Shown: positions 17,156 to 27,624 of the stretch, piece after piece
Layout of the letters: the number at the start of each line of letters is the position of its first letter
Numbering within the stretch: position 1 is the first letter of the stretch
Assembly: GCA_020628855.1 (NCBI GenBank)
Contig: JAHDEL010000003.1
Location: forward strand, 49,578 to 113,577
Length of the DNA: 64,000 bases
DNA from: Saprospiraceae bacterium
Lineage (GTDB): Bacteria > Bacteroidota > Bacteroidia > Chitinophagales > Saprospiraceae
Direction: 5' to 3'
The notes under the pieces: model-generated
Seen by the model: the letters and a program-made list of their open reading frames with translations, nothing else
What the model was told of the DNA's origin: nothing
Database searches by the model: none
Made by a program: the position numbers and the translations under genes

Positions 17156-17684
17156 GGTGCTCAGCTTCTTTGAATGCTTTGAGTACTTGCTGATTCGCTT
17201 GAAATTCAGTATCAATAGCTTCAGCATATTCATCAGTTTGTGTTTTCAACTCTTCCTCTTTCTCTTCTTTCAAAGACTTCGGTAATTCTCTTATCGAAGA
17301 AATGAGGTTATTGTTAAACTGAACCAGCACTTCCTTTTTACTTCTTACAAGCCCCATTGAAAGTGCATTTACTCTGGTGGCTACTTTTTGCTTTTCATTC
17401 TTCACATCTTGCTCAATAGCTTTGGCAAGTACCTTATTATATCTTTCAATGAGATCCTTTACTTCTCCAGCAAATTTCTCGCTATGCTTAGAAAATAAAT
17501 CATCAACTTTTTGTTTTTGATCTGCAAACTCCTCTTGATAATCTTCGTTGGCTTCAACAGTTGTCTCATCTGCTTTGACTGTCACAGGAGCAACATTCAT
17601 GATATCCGCAATAAGTGACTCTTGGGCAATTGCAACACTAGAAAATAGTAAGGCAAAGAATGTGAATAGAGCTGTAATTCTCAT
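17124..17684 (-). CDS. Exported coiled-coil protein of unknown function
   Basis: The 186-residue product has a signal peptide (MRITALFTFFALLFSSVAIAQ). The rest is highly charged, rich in Glu, Lys and Gln with long predicted helices (for example KQKVDDLFSKHSEKFAGE), suggesting an extended periplasmic coiled coil. I recognise no family. It overlaps the convergent hydrolase gene tail-to-tail by 32 bases. The upstream gap, 17685-17957, shows no other gene and is shared with the M4 protease promoter region. Confidence 0.65.
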   Translation of the reverse strand: MRITALFTFFALLFSSVAIAQESLIADIMNVAPVTVKADETTVEANEDYQEEFADQKQKVDDLFSKHSEKFAGEVKDLIERYNKVLAKAIEQDVKNEKQKVATRVNALSMGLVRSKKEVLVQFNNNLISSIRELPKSLKEEKEEELKTQTDEYAEAIDTEFQANQQVLKAFKEAEHLTTEMDGGEE

Positions 17685-17873
17685 TGTAAAAGAATTTTTT
17701 TATAAGTATTTCCGAATCTAGAACACCAAAAATAATAAAAAGAGTTTCATCTAGGTATTCATTAGCACAATCATAACAAATTCCTAAAAGACTTTTTAAG
17801 AAAACGCAAATCATTGTCAATTTGTATCCTTTCTTTCAAAACTTTCTGTTCTTCAGGGTTTTCACCTACTAAG

Positions 17874-17881
17874 TAAATTTG
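17874..17881 (+). promoter_or_regulatory. Possible -7 element of the first M4 protease gene
   Basis: TAAATTTG is a full TAnnTTTG match, 77 bases before the chosen ATG at 17958. No TTG is seen at the -33 position, so the call is tentative. Confidence 0.35.
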
Positions 17882-17957
17882 TCGCCCAACTATCAATTAC
17901 TTTCTGTTGTGCATATGTAAATTAGATTTTACCATAACTTCGGAAAAATCTTTTGCT

Positions 17958-20900
17958 ATGCGAATCCTTTTCTTATCACTTATTCTGTTTGTTTTTTCAG
18001 ACTTTTGTTTAAGCCAATCGTATAATAATCAGGCTCGCACTCGTGCAGAGTATAGTTACAAGAAAATACAGCCACAGATAGATATCAAGAAGTTGCATGA
18101 AAACGTCGAAAGTGTTTTTGATGCCGATATTATTGATGGTCTGACACAGAAAAAGTCACTCAAGGGAATAGATAATGCCACGCATGTGCGTTATCAGCAA
18201 ACATATAAGTCTATTCCCGTTCTGGGCGGTGAGGTAATAGCACATGGTAATGCTTCCAATAAATTCATGACAAGTAACATCTTACCTCGTATTAATATTA
18301 ATCACATACCTGTACTTAGTGAACCTCAAGCCATCGAGAAAGCAAAAGCATTAAGCGATGCTAAAGAATATCATTGGGAAAAATATGAAGATGGTGAAGA
18401 GCCTACAGTACAGCTGATGGTCATGGATGCCAGTTTCCCGAATTTCTCAGGAATCTATCAATTGGTGTATGCAGTATCATTATATGCTACCCAACCTCTG
18501 GATAAATCAAAATGGTATATAGACGCACACTCAGGACAATTAGTAAAGAAAGTATCTGAGTTATGTCATGAGAGTGTTCCCGCATCAGGAAAAACTCTGT
18601 ACTATGGAGAACGAGAATTCATGACTGACAGTGTGGCTCCAAATGAATACCATTTGATAGATCGTTCAAGAGGTGAAGGCAATACGACGTATAGAGACTC
18701 CAATGGCAGGACAGTATTAACTGACAGTGATAACTATTGGGATCTTACAGATAAGCATAACCATTCTGCAGCAATTGATGCACATTGGAGTACTGCCGAA
18801 TTCTATGATCTTTTGTATGAATACTTTGGTTGGGAAGGTCTAGACGGAGAAGGAAAAGCAATGGATTGCGTGGTCAACTTCAGAGATGGGTCACCGTATG
18901 TCAATGCATTTTGGGATGGTCGGTATGCTTGGTTTGGAGATGGTGATTGTCATTTTGGTCCATTGACTTCGTTAGATGTGGTTGCCCATGAATTTACCCA
19001 TGGTCTCACTGATTATACCTCTGATTTAGTCTACATGGACGAACCAGGAGCACTCAACGAATCAATGAGCGATATTTTTGGCAAAGCATGCGAACTCTAT
19101 GCTACTCCTGAGGATTTTGACTGGTATATCGGAAGAACCTTCAATTTGACAGAATTTGCTAACCCTTTTAGGAATATGGCAGATCCTTCCTCTGCTGGAG
19201 ACCCTGAATATTATCAAGGTAATTTCTGGCATGTTGACGAGTCAGATAATGGAGGAGTTCATAGCAATAGTGGAGTATTAAACTATTGGTTCTACTTGAT
19301 CACCGATGGTGCAAGTGGTGAAAACGAAAAAGGCTATGCTTTTGATATTGAAGGATTGGGAATGGAGACCGCTATTCAAATTCCATTTTTGATGCAATCA
19401 GCCTACCTAACTATAACAAGTAATTATAATGATGCATACAATGCTTCTGTTCTCGCAACTGAATCATTATATGGAGCGGAGTCAACTGAGATGGATGTCA
19501 TAAAAGAAGCTTGGAAGGTTGTTGGATTACCACTAAACAGCAACCAAGTTGTCGATTTAGACCTTGCAGTCGAATTTGCTTCTGAGCTGGATAATACATG
19601 TATTAATAATGAACCCATAGATGTTGAAGTAAGGGTATCTAATATTGGTATAGACACACTATTTGCTGGAGATACTATCAAATTGGTGCTTAATAATGTC
19701 GAAACAAATCCTTACAACTATATTCTGACTGAAGATTTCTTGCCTGGGCAAGACTCATTAATTACTCTAATAAATGGTTACACCGTGATTGCAGAGGGGA
19801 ATCTCAGATTAGATATTCTATTGACAAACAATGATAAAGTTCAAGGTAATAACACTGATAGACTCAACTTTAGTAATTATTTCTCAGACTTACAAGATTT
19901 GGAATTGAGCGTGAATGTTCCTGATAATATTGACTGTTACATTGACTCTATTCCTATTCCAATTTCTGTAAGAAATAGTAGTTGTGCACCTATTCCAGCA
20001 GGCACAGAATATACTGTTGTAATGAAAACAGGCGGACAAGTGGTGTCTGAAGAAACCTTCACAAATTCTTCAGATATAGCAGTAGGCGGAAGAGCTAATC
20101 ATGAATTCTTTTTTGTATACCCCGGTAACATTACCATTCTTGATTTCGAATTACTGGTTGATGATATCGATGTGTCAAATAATTTTGTCAGCTTTCAGCC
20201 AGTTTTTGTAGAGTCTTCCATTAATGAAGAATATGAAAACTCCTTGAATGAAGAATCAGCATTCGATGATCTCATATTTTTAGCAGATGAATTTATGTTT
20301 GGGTCTGTAGAATATGAAGGAGCATTTTATATGGGAACAACAGGAAGAAGCAGTGATCCAACGAATATTTGTCCATTCTACCAGGATAATTTCACGACCA
20401 ATGGTTCGACATACTTTGAAATGTGTGTTGATTTTGAAGAATATGAAAACATTGTTCTTTCCTTTGACTTAATCCAATTGAGAAATGAATTTGTGGACTC
20501 ATTCCCAGAACTTACTAATTCGTTTTGCATGACCATGGTCGAATGGAGCTCTATCAACAAAGACAGCACATTGCTAATAAACGATCAGACAGAAGGTGAA
20601 AAATATCATTACGACCTACAACTTCCTGATTACTTTACAGGATATATCCGTTTTCAGTTTTATAACCATATTGGTAACTTAAATTTTTCATCTAGTTGGG
20701 CGCTTGAGCGTCATGATTACAATTTGTTAGACAATTTGACTTTGAGAGGAAATATCGTTTCTAAGACCGAAGAAAATATTGCAACATCTGGTTTAGCACT
20801 CTATCCAAACCCTGTATCAGACGTTCTCTTTATTGACGCCTCAGACAAGGAAATTCATCATTTGAGAATTCTTGATTTGTCAGGTAAAGTGCTTCTGCAA

Positions 20901-21017
20901 GAAACTGATCCTAGCGAATCTAGAGTCAATATCTCTCAGCTCAAAAACGGGATGTATTTTATCCAATTAGCTGAATTAGATGGAACTTCAACAACACTCA
21001 AGTTCTTAAAACAATAA
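17958..21017 (+). CDS. Secreted thermolysin-like M4 metalloprotease with T9SS sorting domain
   Basis: This zinc endopeptidase is predicted to be exported and then handled by the type IX system. The start at 17958 gives a signal peptide (MRILFLSLILFVFSDFCLSQ); 17 upstream in-frame codons are hydrophilic and were excluded. The 1019 residues contain a propeptide with FTP/PepSY features (THVRYQQTYKSIPVLGGEV), the catalytic domain with HEFTH at 344-348 and the third zinc ligand in GALNES (Glu368), and CARDB-like beta domains at about 535-720. A type A sorting domain starts at LYPNPVSD and ends in KFLKQ. A second M4 protease at 37085-40099 shares the plan but has a different middle module. Confidence 0.93.
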   Translation: MRILFLSLILFVFSDFCLSQSYNNQARTRAEYSYKKIQPQIDIKKLHENVESVFDADIIDGLTQKKSLKGIDNATHVRYQQTYKSIPVLGGEVIAHGNASNKFMTSNILPRININHIPVLSEPQAIEKAKALSDAKEYHWEKYEDGEEPTVQLMVMDASFPNFSGIYQLVYAVSLYATQPLDKSKWYIDAHSGQLVKKVSELCHESVPASGKTLYYGEREFMTDSVAPNEYHLIDRSRGEGNTTYRDSNGRTVLTDSDNYWDLTDKHNHSAAIDAHWSTAEFYDLLYEYFGWEGLDGEGKAMDCVVNFRDGSPYVNAFWDGRYAWFGDGDCHFGPLTSLDVVAHEFTHGLTDYTSDLVYMDEPGALNESMSDIFGKACELYATPEDFDWYIGRTFNLTEFANPFRNMADPSSAGDPEYYQGNFWHVDESDNGGVHSNSGVLNYWFYLITDGASGENEKGYAFDIEGLGMETAIQIPFLMQSAYLTITSNYNDAYNASVLATESLYGAESTEMDVIKEAWKVVGLPLNSNQVVDLDLAVEFASELDNTCINNEPIDVEVRVSNIGIDTLFAGDTIKLVLNNVETNPYNYILTEDFLPGQDSLITLINGYTVIAEGNLRLDILLTNNDKVQGNNTDRLNFSNYFSDLQDLELSVNVPDNIDCYIDSIPIPISVRNSSCAPIPAGTEYTVVMKTGGQVVSEETFTNSSDIAVGGRANHEFFFVYPGNITILDFELLVDDIDVSNNFVSFQPVFVESSINEEYENSLNEESAFDDLIFLADEFMFGSVEYEGAFYMGTTGRSSDPTNICPFYQDNFTTNGSTYFEMCVDFEEYENIVLSFDLIQLRNEFVDSFPELTNSFCMTMVEWSSINKDSTLLINDQTEGEKYHYDLQLPDYFTGYIRFQFYNHIGNLNFSSSWALERHDYNLLDNLTLRGNIVSKTEENIATSGLALYPNPVSDVLFIDASDKEIHHLRILDLSGKVLLQETDPSESRVNISQLKNGMYFIQLAELDGTSTTLKFLKQ

Positions 21018-21120
21018 AAGGAATACACTTATAGAATTCAGCAATATAAAAGGGGTATTCACTGAGTTCAAACCAGACGATGGATTGTATTTTCGCATTC
21101 ACGTAAAATTTGTTTCTTGA

Positions 21121-24100
21121 ATGTTTCTAAATTCTAGAGTTTCCATCCTATTACTAGGTGTTTTGTTGCCCATACTCAAAGTAACAATCCATCAAGCTTT
21201 TACCCCAACTACAACTACGGAAAAAGGTTGTTTTGCATTAGCAGATATTACAGCTGAGCAATCTGGGCTATGGAATGACCCTAGTATTTGGTCTGGCAAC
21301 ACTGTGCCCACATCATTCGATAATGTGATCATACCTGTCAACAAAACAGTAACATTATTAGGAGTCTGTAGCGCAAAAACAATTAGAGTCCAAGGTAAGC
21401 TTAACGCTCTTCAAGATAATCCCAATGCAGACTTCGATCTTTACGCCGAAAATATATTAATATCAGGATCTCAAGCGATCCTTGACCTAGGGACTCAGGT
21501 ATCTCAATATATAGCAGAAGGAACCATCAATCTTATTGGACAAGATGATGGAGATGACATCATGGGCATGGGTGACAAATTTTTGGTCATCGCTAATGGC
21601 GCAAAAGCATTTCTACATGGCAAGAAAAAGACGAGTTGGACACAACTTGACATTACTGCCGAAATTGGCCAGACTGAAATTGCATTGAAGGAAGCCGTAG
21701 ATTGGGAGATTGGTGATAAAATTGTTATTGCATCGTCATCAAGATTACAATCAGAAACTGAAACAAGAACAATCCTAGGGATAAGTTCAGATGGAAGACA
21801 ACTCACTTTAAATGCTCCCTTGCTCTACCAACACTATGCAAGCATAGAAGAATATGACAACGGCAAACAAGGCATTGATAAGAAAAGCTGGACTGTTGAT
21901 CTTAGAACAGAAGTAGGTCTACTCACGAGAAACCTCAAAATTCAAGGAGACAATGGGTCTGAGCTATCTGGATATGGTGGTCATATGATGATTATGCCAT
22001 CAGCAAAAATCTATTGTAGCAACATAGAACTCTATAGAATGGGCCAACAGTTTCATATTGCTCGATACCCATTTCATTGGCATCTGTGCGGAGATGTTGA
22101 TGGCCAATACATCGATAACTGCAGCATACACAGAGGCTTCAATAGAGCAGTAGTTGTACATGGCACGAATAATACAAGAGTTGAGAACACTGTAGCTTAT
22201 GATATCTGGGGAAGCGCATTGTTTCTTGAGGATGGTATAGAAACAGGTAACATCCTTCGCAATAATCTTTTACTAGGAGTGTATGTTCCTCCTCATGCAC
22301 CTGAAGAAATTGATTTTGACTCTGGCAGTCTGCCTGGTGGTATTGATAATCCTCTAGGAATAGTACCATCCGATTATCAAAGGCACCTCTTTAGGGTAGA
22401 GTCTCCTGCCGGAATTTGGATAACTAATCCAGATAATACTATAGAAGACAATATAGTAGCTGGCTGTGATGGTGTTGGATTTTGGTATGGACTACCCGAA
22501 TCACCAACAGGCCTATCAGCTGGCACGCCGAACATCAGCCCAAGAAAAATACCCATTAGATCTTTCAAGGGTAATAAGGCACACTCTGTGGCATCTGGAC
22601 TCCACTTTGATCACAGCCACAATGGTGCACAAGATGCCCTTGTTGATGCTACATATTTACCAGAAGAAAATGGTGTTGGAGTTTGGACTGAGGTGACAGA
22701 CTTTACTTGTTATAAAATGAATCGAGGTTGGTGGACAAGGACTACAGTAGCCGCTTCAAGAAATATTCTATTCAGAGACATCAAACTTCTTGATTGCAAA
22801 GATGAAGAAATGATTATTTCTTCATGGAAAGGAAGAATGTATGATTGTCTTTTTGTAGGCAGAACACCGAATCATTCTGATAAAAACAGGAAAGTAGACT
22901 ACACAGCCGCTATGGCTTTCTATGATGGAAATTACGAAGTCTATGACAGTCATTTTGAGAATTTTGATAGAGACTACCTTTCCATATTTGCTTGGTTTGG
23001 TGGTGCTGATGATAGATGCAATGATTTCTTTGCAAATTGCACATTTAAAAATGTCAATTACTATAATGATTTCACACCAAGGAAAAGCATTGATTTAGGT
23101 GGAGTAATACGTGATATAGATGGCACAGTGAATGGTATACCAGGAGCATGTTTGTATCCTGAGCATCCCTATGTGATTGATCTAAACAATTTTGAGCAAT
23201 TGGATCCACAGATGATTGGCTACATTACCAACGGACCATACTACCCTGGAAAAATAGATATTAGAAAAGCATTTGAAGAAGATGCAAATGGCATCTATTC
23301 TGAGTGGGGTGATGGCCATTGCATTCATGGAAGCGTGTGGGGAGCTTATAATCAATTTACCGTCATCCCTGGTCTGAATCGGACCTATAAGTTTAGATGG
23401 TTAGATGAGATCAATAGTTCTCTCGAACTTGGCTTTAAGTATGTCCAAAATGGTGATGCAATTAATCTCATTTTTGAAGGTAGTCCTGTAGAATTGGAGT
23501 TGTCTTCAGGCCAGAAGCTTAGCTCTCAAGAGGCAGTCTTTGCTTCCAATACTGATGCGTTTCACTGGAATAGTGAATCACAAACATTGGCCGTAAGGCT
23601 GATTGCTGAAGGGGACCCTACTCCAAATGACAATGAATTTATTGCAGAAAAAATTACTGAAATTCAAACTGTTAATAACCAGAACGTTCAAGCTAAAACT
23701 ATCTATCCAGCTGTGTTCAGACCTTATGCTGGAACACCTCATACAACAAACGCTATTATCGAAGCAGAGCATTTTGATTACGGAGGGCAATTCATAGCAT
23801 ATCTTGAAATGGGAGATCAAGCTCCACTACCACTCTATGACATCTCCAATGAGAACAACCGTTTTACCGTGCTTTCTGCGGAAGCTGATAAAGCAAGACC
23901 TGGAGAGTTAGTTGAGATTGGATTATCAGAAGAAGAGTATTCTGGAAAATTTGCGATTAGAGATATCTATCAAGGAGAATATTGGCACTACTCCATCGCA
24001 GTTCCTGAATCTCAAAACTATATTTTCAGAATAAAAGCTAAGTCTGAAAATTCTAACAATGGCTTGACTGTTGAAGAAGGCAACACTACCCTATTGACAA

Positions 24101-27100
24101 GCCAATGGACACCTACTGGTAGTAACAGCCAAATTGCTGAGCTTGGCAGTATCTTCCTTACAGCTGGTAATCACGTATTAAAAGTAAAAGCGACTACAAG
24201 CGATTATAGTCTAGATTGGTTTGCTTTAGTTGACCCAGGAGCAGGACCATTTAATGATATGGCGGGAGATTCTGATGGGGATGGTAAATTTTATGCTCAA
24301 GAAATCGATCTAGGTAGGAATCCCAACTCAGTCTGCGACCATGCTTTTGAATTTGATACAGATGGTGATCAGGAGGCTTGGTGGAATGCATTCCAACTGG
24401 AAGATATTGTTGTGACTGATGGGACTCTAAAAGCATCGACACTTACCAATGATGCAAGTCTCAATAGTCCTTACCTTACGGTAAATGGGGATAGCCTTGG
24501 ATATATTCAGATCAGAATGCGAGCAGGGCAAAATGGGCTTGTGGAATTACATTGGGAAAATGACAATGGATCCTACGATGTGACACGTCGCGTATTTCAA
24601 GATTACACATCAAATGGAGAATGGCAAGTGGTTACTTTTGAATTAATTGATCATCCTGAATGGAAAGGAAACACCATATATCAATATAGGTTAGACCCAT
24701 TATCAGAAGTAACAAATATCGAAATCGATTGGATTCGAGGGAGCTGTGAACCTGTCATAAATGCTGCAGCTGATAGTGATGGTGATGGCAAATCCTATGC
24801 AGATGAATTAGCCTTAGGTCGGAACCCTTTTGATATTTGTGATATGGGCTTCGAATTCAATCAGGATAATAATCAAGAAGCTTGGATCAATGTGGCCAAC
24901 ATCAGCAATCTCAGAGTCGAGAATGGTAGCCTAAAAGGTAATCCTACTTCTGCTGATCCAAATATTAATAGCCCTACTCTACTTGTTGACGGAGACTCAA
25001 TAAAAGCAATCCAGGTCAGATTTAAAGCTGATCAAAATGGACTCATGGAATTATTTTGGAGCAATGAAAATGGTGGCTACTCTTCCCAGAGGAGAGTAAC
25101 TGTTCCTTATGAGGAAACTCCAAATTGGAGGACTTTGATTTTTGATCTCAAAGAACATCCTGAATGGAAAGGAAGGACTATCGAATCTATCAGAGTAGAT
25201 CCTTTGAGTTCAGCTTCGAGTTTTGAAATTGACTTTATCAGAGGAAGTTGTACAACACAGATATCCACCTCAGGTGATTTGGATGGAGATGGCAAAAATT
25301 ATGAAACAGAAGTTTCACTTTCCCGTAACCCTTTGACCATGTGTGATTTAGGCTTTGAGTTTAACTCAAATTCTGATTTGGAATCTTGGAATCCCGCCGC
25401 AAACATGCAAAATGTCCAAGTTGTCAACGGATCTTTCCAAGCACAATCTACTAATCCAGACCCTAATCTTATAAGCCCTACATTGAGCATTGATGGAGAT
25501 TCTATAAAAGTAATTGAAGTAAAGATGAGGAGTGATCAGAATGGAATTGTCGAATTATTCTGGGCGAATGAGGTTGGAGGATTTGGTCCGGACAAACGGA
25601 TAGAACTTGATTATACAGGTTGGGGAAGTTGGCAAACCTTAGAGTTTGTAGTTGGAAATCACTGGCAATGGGATAATCGTATTATCAATACAGTGAGATT
25701 AGATCCAATTGGAGCAACTACCAATTTCTCTATTGACTTCATTCGAGGGCATTGTTGTTATAATCCGGGTGCTTGTCCTCCTATTAGCGACTATATAGAT
25801 GCTGACCTTGATGGGTTTGTGGACGGTATTGATTGTGATGACCTGAACCCCAATATCAATCCAGGGTCAATAGAAGTGCCTAATAATACTATTGACGAAG
25901 ACTGTGATGGAATAGCTCAAGTTATTGATCAAGATAATGATGGTTATAATTCAGCAATTGATTGTGATGATACAGACCCCAACGCAAATCCTGGCCAAGA
26001 AGAAATAGTTAATAATACCATTGATGAAGACTGTGATGGAATAGCTCAAGTTATTGATCAAGATAATGATGGTTATAATTCTGATGAAGACTGTGATGAC
26101 ACAAATGCAGCAGTTAATCCAGGTGCAGAAGAAATTCTAAATAATTCGATTGATGAAGATTGTGATGGAATCCTGGGTGGTATTGATAATGATAATGATG
26201 GGTTCTTCGATGGAGAGGATTGTGATGATACAGACCCAAGTATAAACCCAGATGCTTCTGAAATTCCAAATAACACGATAGATGAAGACTGTGATGGCAA
26301 TATATTGATTATTGACCTAGATGGGGACGGATACAATTCTGATGAAGACTGTGATGATACAGACCCTTTTCTGAATCCTGGTCAGATGGAGATACCAAAT
26401 AATGCAATTGATGAGGATTGTGATGGAGTTGCTTTAGTTATTGACGACGATGGTGATGGTTATAATTCCGATGAAGACTGCGATGATACGAATCCAAATA
26501 TTAATCCGAATCAGGCAGAAATACCAAACAACTCAATTGATGAGAATTGTGATGGAATGATCTTGATCATAGACCAAGATAATGATGGCTATAATTCAGA
26601 TGAAGATTGTGATGATAGCAACCCAAATATTAACCCTGATGCTACGGAGATTGTCGGGAATACCATCGATGAAAATTGTGATGGGATAATTGAGGGGATT
26701 GACAATGATAATGATGGCTATTTTGATGAGGTAGATTGCAATGATTCAGATCCAAATATTAATCCTCAAGCAATTGAAGTATGCGATGGAGTGGATAATA
26801 ATTGCAATGGTGTGATTGATGAGGGTTTCATGCTGAACACCTATTATCTTGATGATGACATGGATGGCTTTGGTAATTCAATGTTTACAGTTACGGCATG
26901 TGAACAACCACCTGGATATAGTCCTAATGCTTTAGATTGTAATGATGATAATGCCAGTATAAGTCCAAACGCAGAAGAAATTCCTAATAATACCATAGAT
27001 GAAGATTGTGATGGAGAAGCACTTGTCATTGATATGGATGCAGATGGATTTAACTCTAGTGAAGATTGTGATGATAGCAATAGTGAAATTAATCCTTTGG

Positions 27101-27624
27101 CTGTTGAAATTTGTGATACAGTCGACAACAACTGTGATGGAAATGTGGATGAAGGCTGGACATTAATACAGCAATATTTAGATCAAGATGGTGATGGTTA
27201 TGGTGATGAAAATTTTGGTATTGAAGCATGTAATCTAATCAGTGGCTATGTTGCGAATGCAAATGACTGTGATGATACAAATCCAGAGATACATCCGAGC
27301 TCAGAAGAGATTGTGAATAATGGGATCGATGAAGACTGTGATGGCTTCGACTTGACGTCTTCAACTCAAGTAATTACGCATACCAATTCAATTACGGTTT
27401 TCCCAAATCCTTTTTCAGACTATTTATCTCTATCCAATCCGAATAGACTTGATGTTAGAATTTTAATATATTCCTCTTCAGGTATTTTGATAGACAGACA
27501 AATTGGTAATGATAGTAGAATTCACATTCAAAGTTCATCGTTTTGGCCAACAGGGATTTACTTCATTCTTGTTGAGCAAACAGACGGTGTCCATTTACAA
27601 ATAGAAAAAGCTATAAAACTCTAA
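21121..27624 (+). CDS. Giant secreted G8/parallel beta-helix protein with MopE-type metal-binding repeats and T9SS domain
   Basis: The 2167 residues read as a mosaic. A signal peptide or anchor is at about 1-27. A G8 domain (GLWNDPSIWSGNTVP) is at about 45-165 and a right-handed beta-helix region at about 260-680 (IDNCSIHRGFNRAVVVHG), as in TMEM2/CEMIP-like and other polysaccharide-acting proteins. A CBM6-like domain (AIIEAEHFDYGGQF) spans about 875-1045. Then come three tandem modules of about 168 residues (1047-1545), eleven MopE-type repeats with DEDCDG and CDDTDP cores (about 1560-2080), and a sorting domain beginning VFPNPFSDYL. The likely role is a surface-bound carbohydrate-binding or degrading protein; no catalytic residues can be assigned. 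The 103-base gap upstream of the gene holds no other gene. Confidence 0.85.
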   Translation: MFLNSRVSILLLGVLLPILKVTIHQAFTPTTTTEKGCFALADITAEQSGLWNDPSIWSGNTVPTSFDNVIIPVNKTVTLLGVCSAKTIRVQGKLNALQDNPNADFDLYAENILISGSQAILDLGTQVSQYIAEGTINLIGQDDGDDIMGMGDKFLVIANGAKAFLHGKKKTSWTQLDITAEIGQTEIALKEAVDWEIGDKIVIASSSRLQSETETRTILGISSDGRQLTLNAPLLYQHYASIEEYDNGKQGIDKKSWTVDLRTEVGLLTRNLKIQGDNGSELSGYGGHMMIMPSAKIYCSNIELYRMGQQFHIARYPFHWHLCGDVDGQYIDNCSIHRGFNRAVVVHGTNNTRVENTVAYDIWGSALFLEDGIETGNILRNNLLLGVYVPPHAPEEIDFDSGSLPGGIDNPLGIVPSDYQRHLFRVESPAGIWITNPDNTIEDNIVAGCDGVGFWYGLPESPTGLSAGTPNISPRKIPIRSFKGNKAHSVASGLHFDHSHNGAQDALVDATYLPEENGVGVWTEVTDFTCYKMNRGWWTRTTVAASRNILFRDIKLLDCKDEEMIISSWKGRMYDCLFVGRTPNHSDKNRKVDYTAAMAFYDGNYEVYDSHFENFDRDYLSIFAWFGGADDRCNDFFANCTFKNVNYYNDFTPRKSIDLGGVIRDIDGTVNGIPGACLYPEHPYVIDLNNFEQLDPQMIGYITNGPYYPGKIDIRKAFEEDANGIYSEWGDGHCIHGSVWGAYNQFTVIPGLNRTYKFRWLDEINSSLELGFKYVQNGDAINLIFEGSPVELELSSGQKLSSQEAVFASNTDAFHWNSESQTLAVRLIAEGDPTPNDNEFIAEKITEIQTVNNQNVQAKTIYPAVFRPYAGTPHTTNAIIEAEHFDYGGQFIAYLEMGDQAPLPLYDISNENNRFTVLSAEADKARPGELVEIGLSEEEYSGKFAIRDIYQGEYWHYSIAVPESQNYIFRIKAKSENSNNGLTVEEGNTTLLTSQWTPTGSNSQIAELGSIFLTAGNHVLKVKATTSDYSLDWFALVDPGAGPFNDMAGDSDGDGKFYAQEIDLGRNPNSVCDHAFEFDTDGDQEAWWNAFQLEDIVVTDGTLKASTLTNDASLNSPYLTVNGDSLGYIQIRMRAGQNGLVELHWENDNGSYDVTRRVFQDYTSNGEWQVVTFELIDHPEWKGNTIYQYRLDPLSEVTNIEIDWIRGSCEPVINAAADSDGDGKSYADELALGRNPFDICDMGFEFNQDNNQEAWINVANISNLRVENGSLKGNPTSADPNINSPTLLVDGDSIKAIQVRFKADQNGLMELFWSNENGGYSSQRRVTVPYEETPNWRTLIFDLKEHPEWKGRTIESIRVDPLSSASSFEIDFIRGSCTTQISTSGDLDGDGKNYETEVSLSRNPLTMCDLGFEFNSNSDLESWNPAANMQNVQVVNGSFQAQSTNPDPNLISPTLSIDGDSIKVIEVKMRSDQNGIVELFWANEVGGFGPDKRIELDYTGWGSWQTLEFVVGNHWQWDNRIINTVRLDPIGATTNFSIDFIRGHCCYNPGACPPISDYIDADLDGFVDGIDCDDLNPNINPGSIEVPNNTIDEDCDGIAQVIDQDNDGYNSAIDCDDTDPNANPGQEEIVNNTIDEDCDGIAQVIDQDNDGYNSDEDCDDTNAAVNPGAEEILNNSIDEDCDGILGGIDNDNDGFFDGEDCDDTDPSINPDASEIPNNTIDEDCDGNILIIDLDGDGYNSDEDCDDTDPFLNPGQMEIPNNAIDEDCDGVALVIDDDGDGYNSDEDCDDTNPNINPNQAEIPNNSIDENCDGMILIIDQDNDGYNSDEDCDDSNPNINPDATEIVGNTIDENCDGIIEGIDNDNDGYFDEVDCNDSDPNINPQAIEVCDGVDNNCNGVIDEGFMLNTYYLDDDMDGFGNSMFTVTACEQPPGYSPNALDCNDDNASISPNAEEIPNNTIDEDCDGEALVIDMDADGFNSSEDCDDSNSEINPLAVEICDTVDNNCDGNVDEGWTLIQQYLDQDGDGYGDENFGIEACNLISGYVANANDCDDTNPEIHPSSEEIVNNGIDEDCDGFDLTSSTQVITHTNSITVFPNPFSDYLSLSNPNRLDVRILIYSSSGILIDRQIGNDSRIHIQSSSFWPTGIYFILVEQTDGVHLQIEKAIKL
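24261..25755 (+). repeat. Three tandem coding repeats of about 500 bases
   Basis: Within the giant gene, three units start near 24261, 24763 and 25266. Each begins with a calcium-loop-like DSDGDGK or DLDGDGK, then LGRNP or LSRNP, a CD..FEF motif, a QNG(L/I)(V/M)EL(H/F)W strand, and closes with D(W/F)IRG(S/H)C. The units are clearly homologous at protein level but have diverged in DNA, so the duplication is not recent. Confidence 0.85.
25797..27350 (+). repeat. Eleven MopE-type (putative metal-binding motif) coding repeats
   Basis: About 44-residue units repeat the pattern D.D.DGYNS.EDCDD..P.INP...EI.NN.IDEDCDG. I count eleven CDD/CND cores. Units 8 and 10 carry the alternative CDGVDNNCNG / CDTVDNNCDG ending seen in MopE-related proteins. 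Two adjacent stretches near 25898 and 26028 are almost identical over about 60 bases, so slippage or recombination could change the copy number. Confidence 0.85.

Noticed and set aside
21021-21060. Imperfect inverted repeat GAATAC...GTATTC after the first M4 protease gene
   Set aside because: No T-run and a 28-base interior between arms; too weak to call a terminator.
26073-27131. Open frames antisense to the MopE repeats (26073-26336 and 26844-27131)
   Set aside because: Their Ser-rich repetitive products are the mirror of the repeated Asp/Cys codons in the real gene.
25797-27350. Regular repeats that could suggest a CRISPR array
   Set aside because: Units are about 132 bases, in frame, protein-coding and diverged; there are no spacers and no cas genes.
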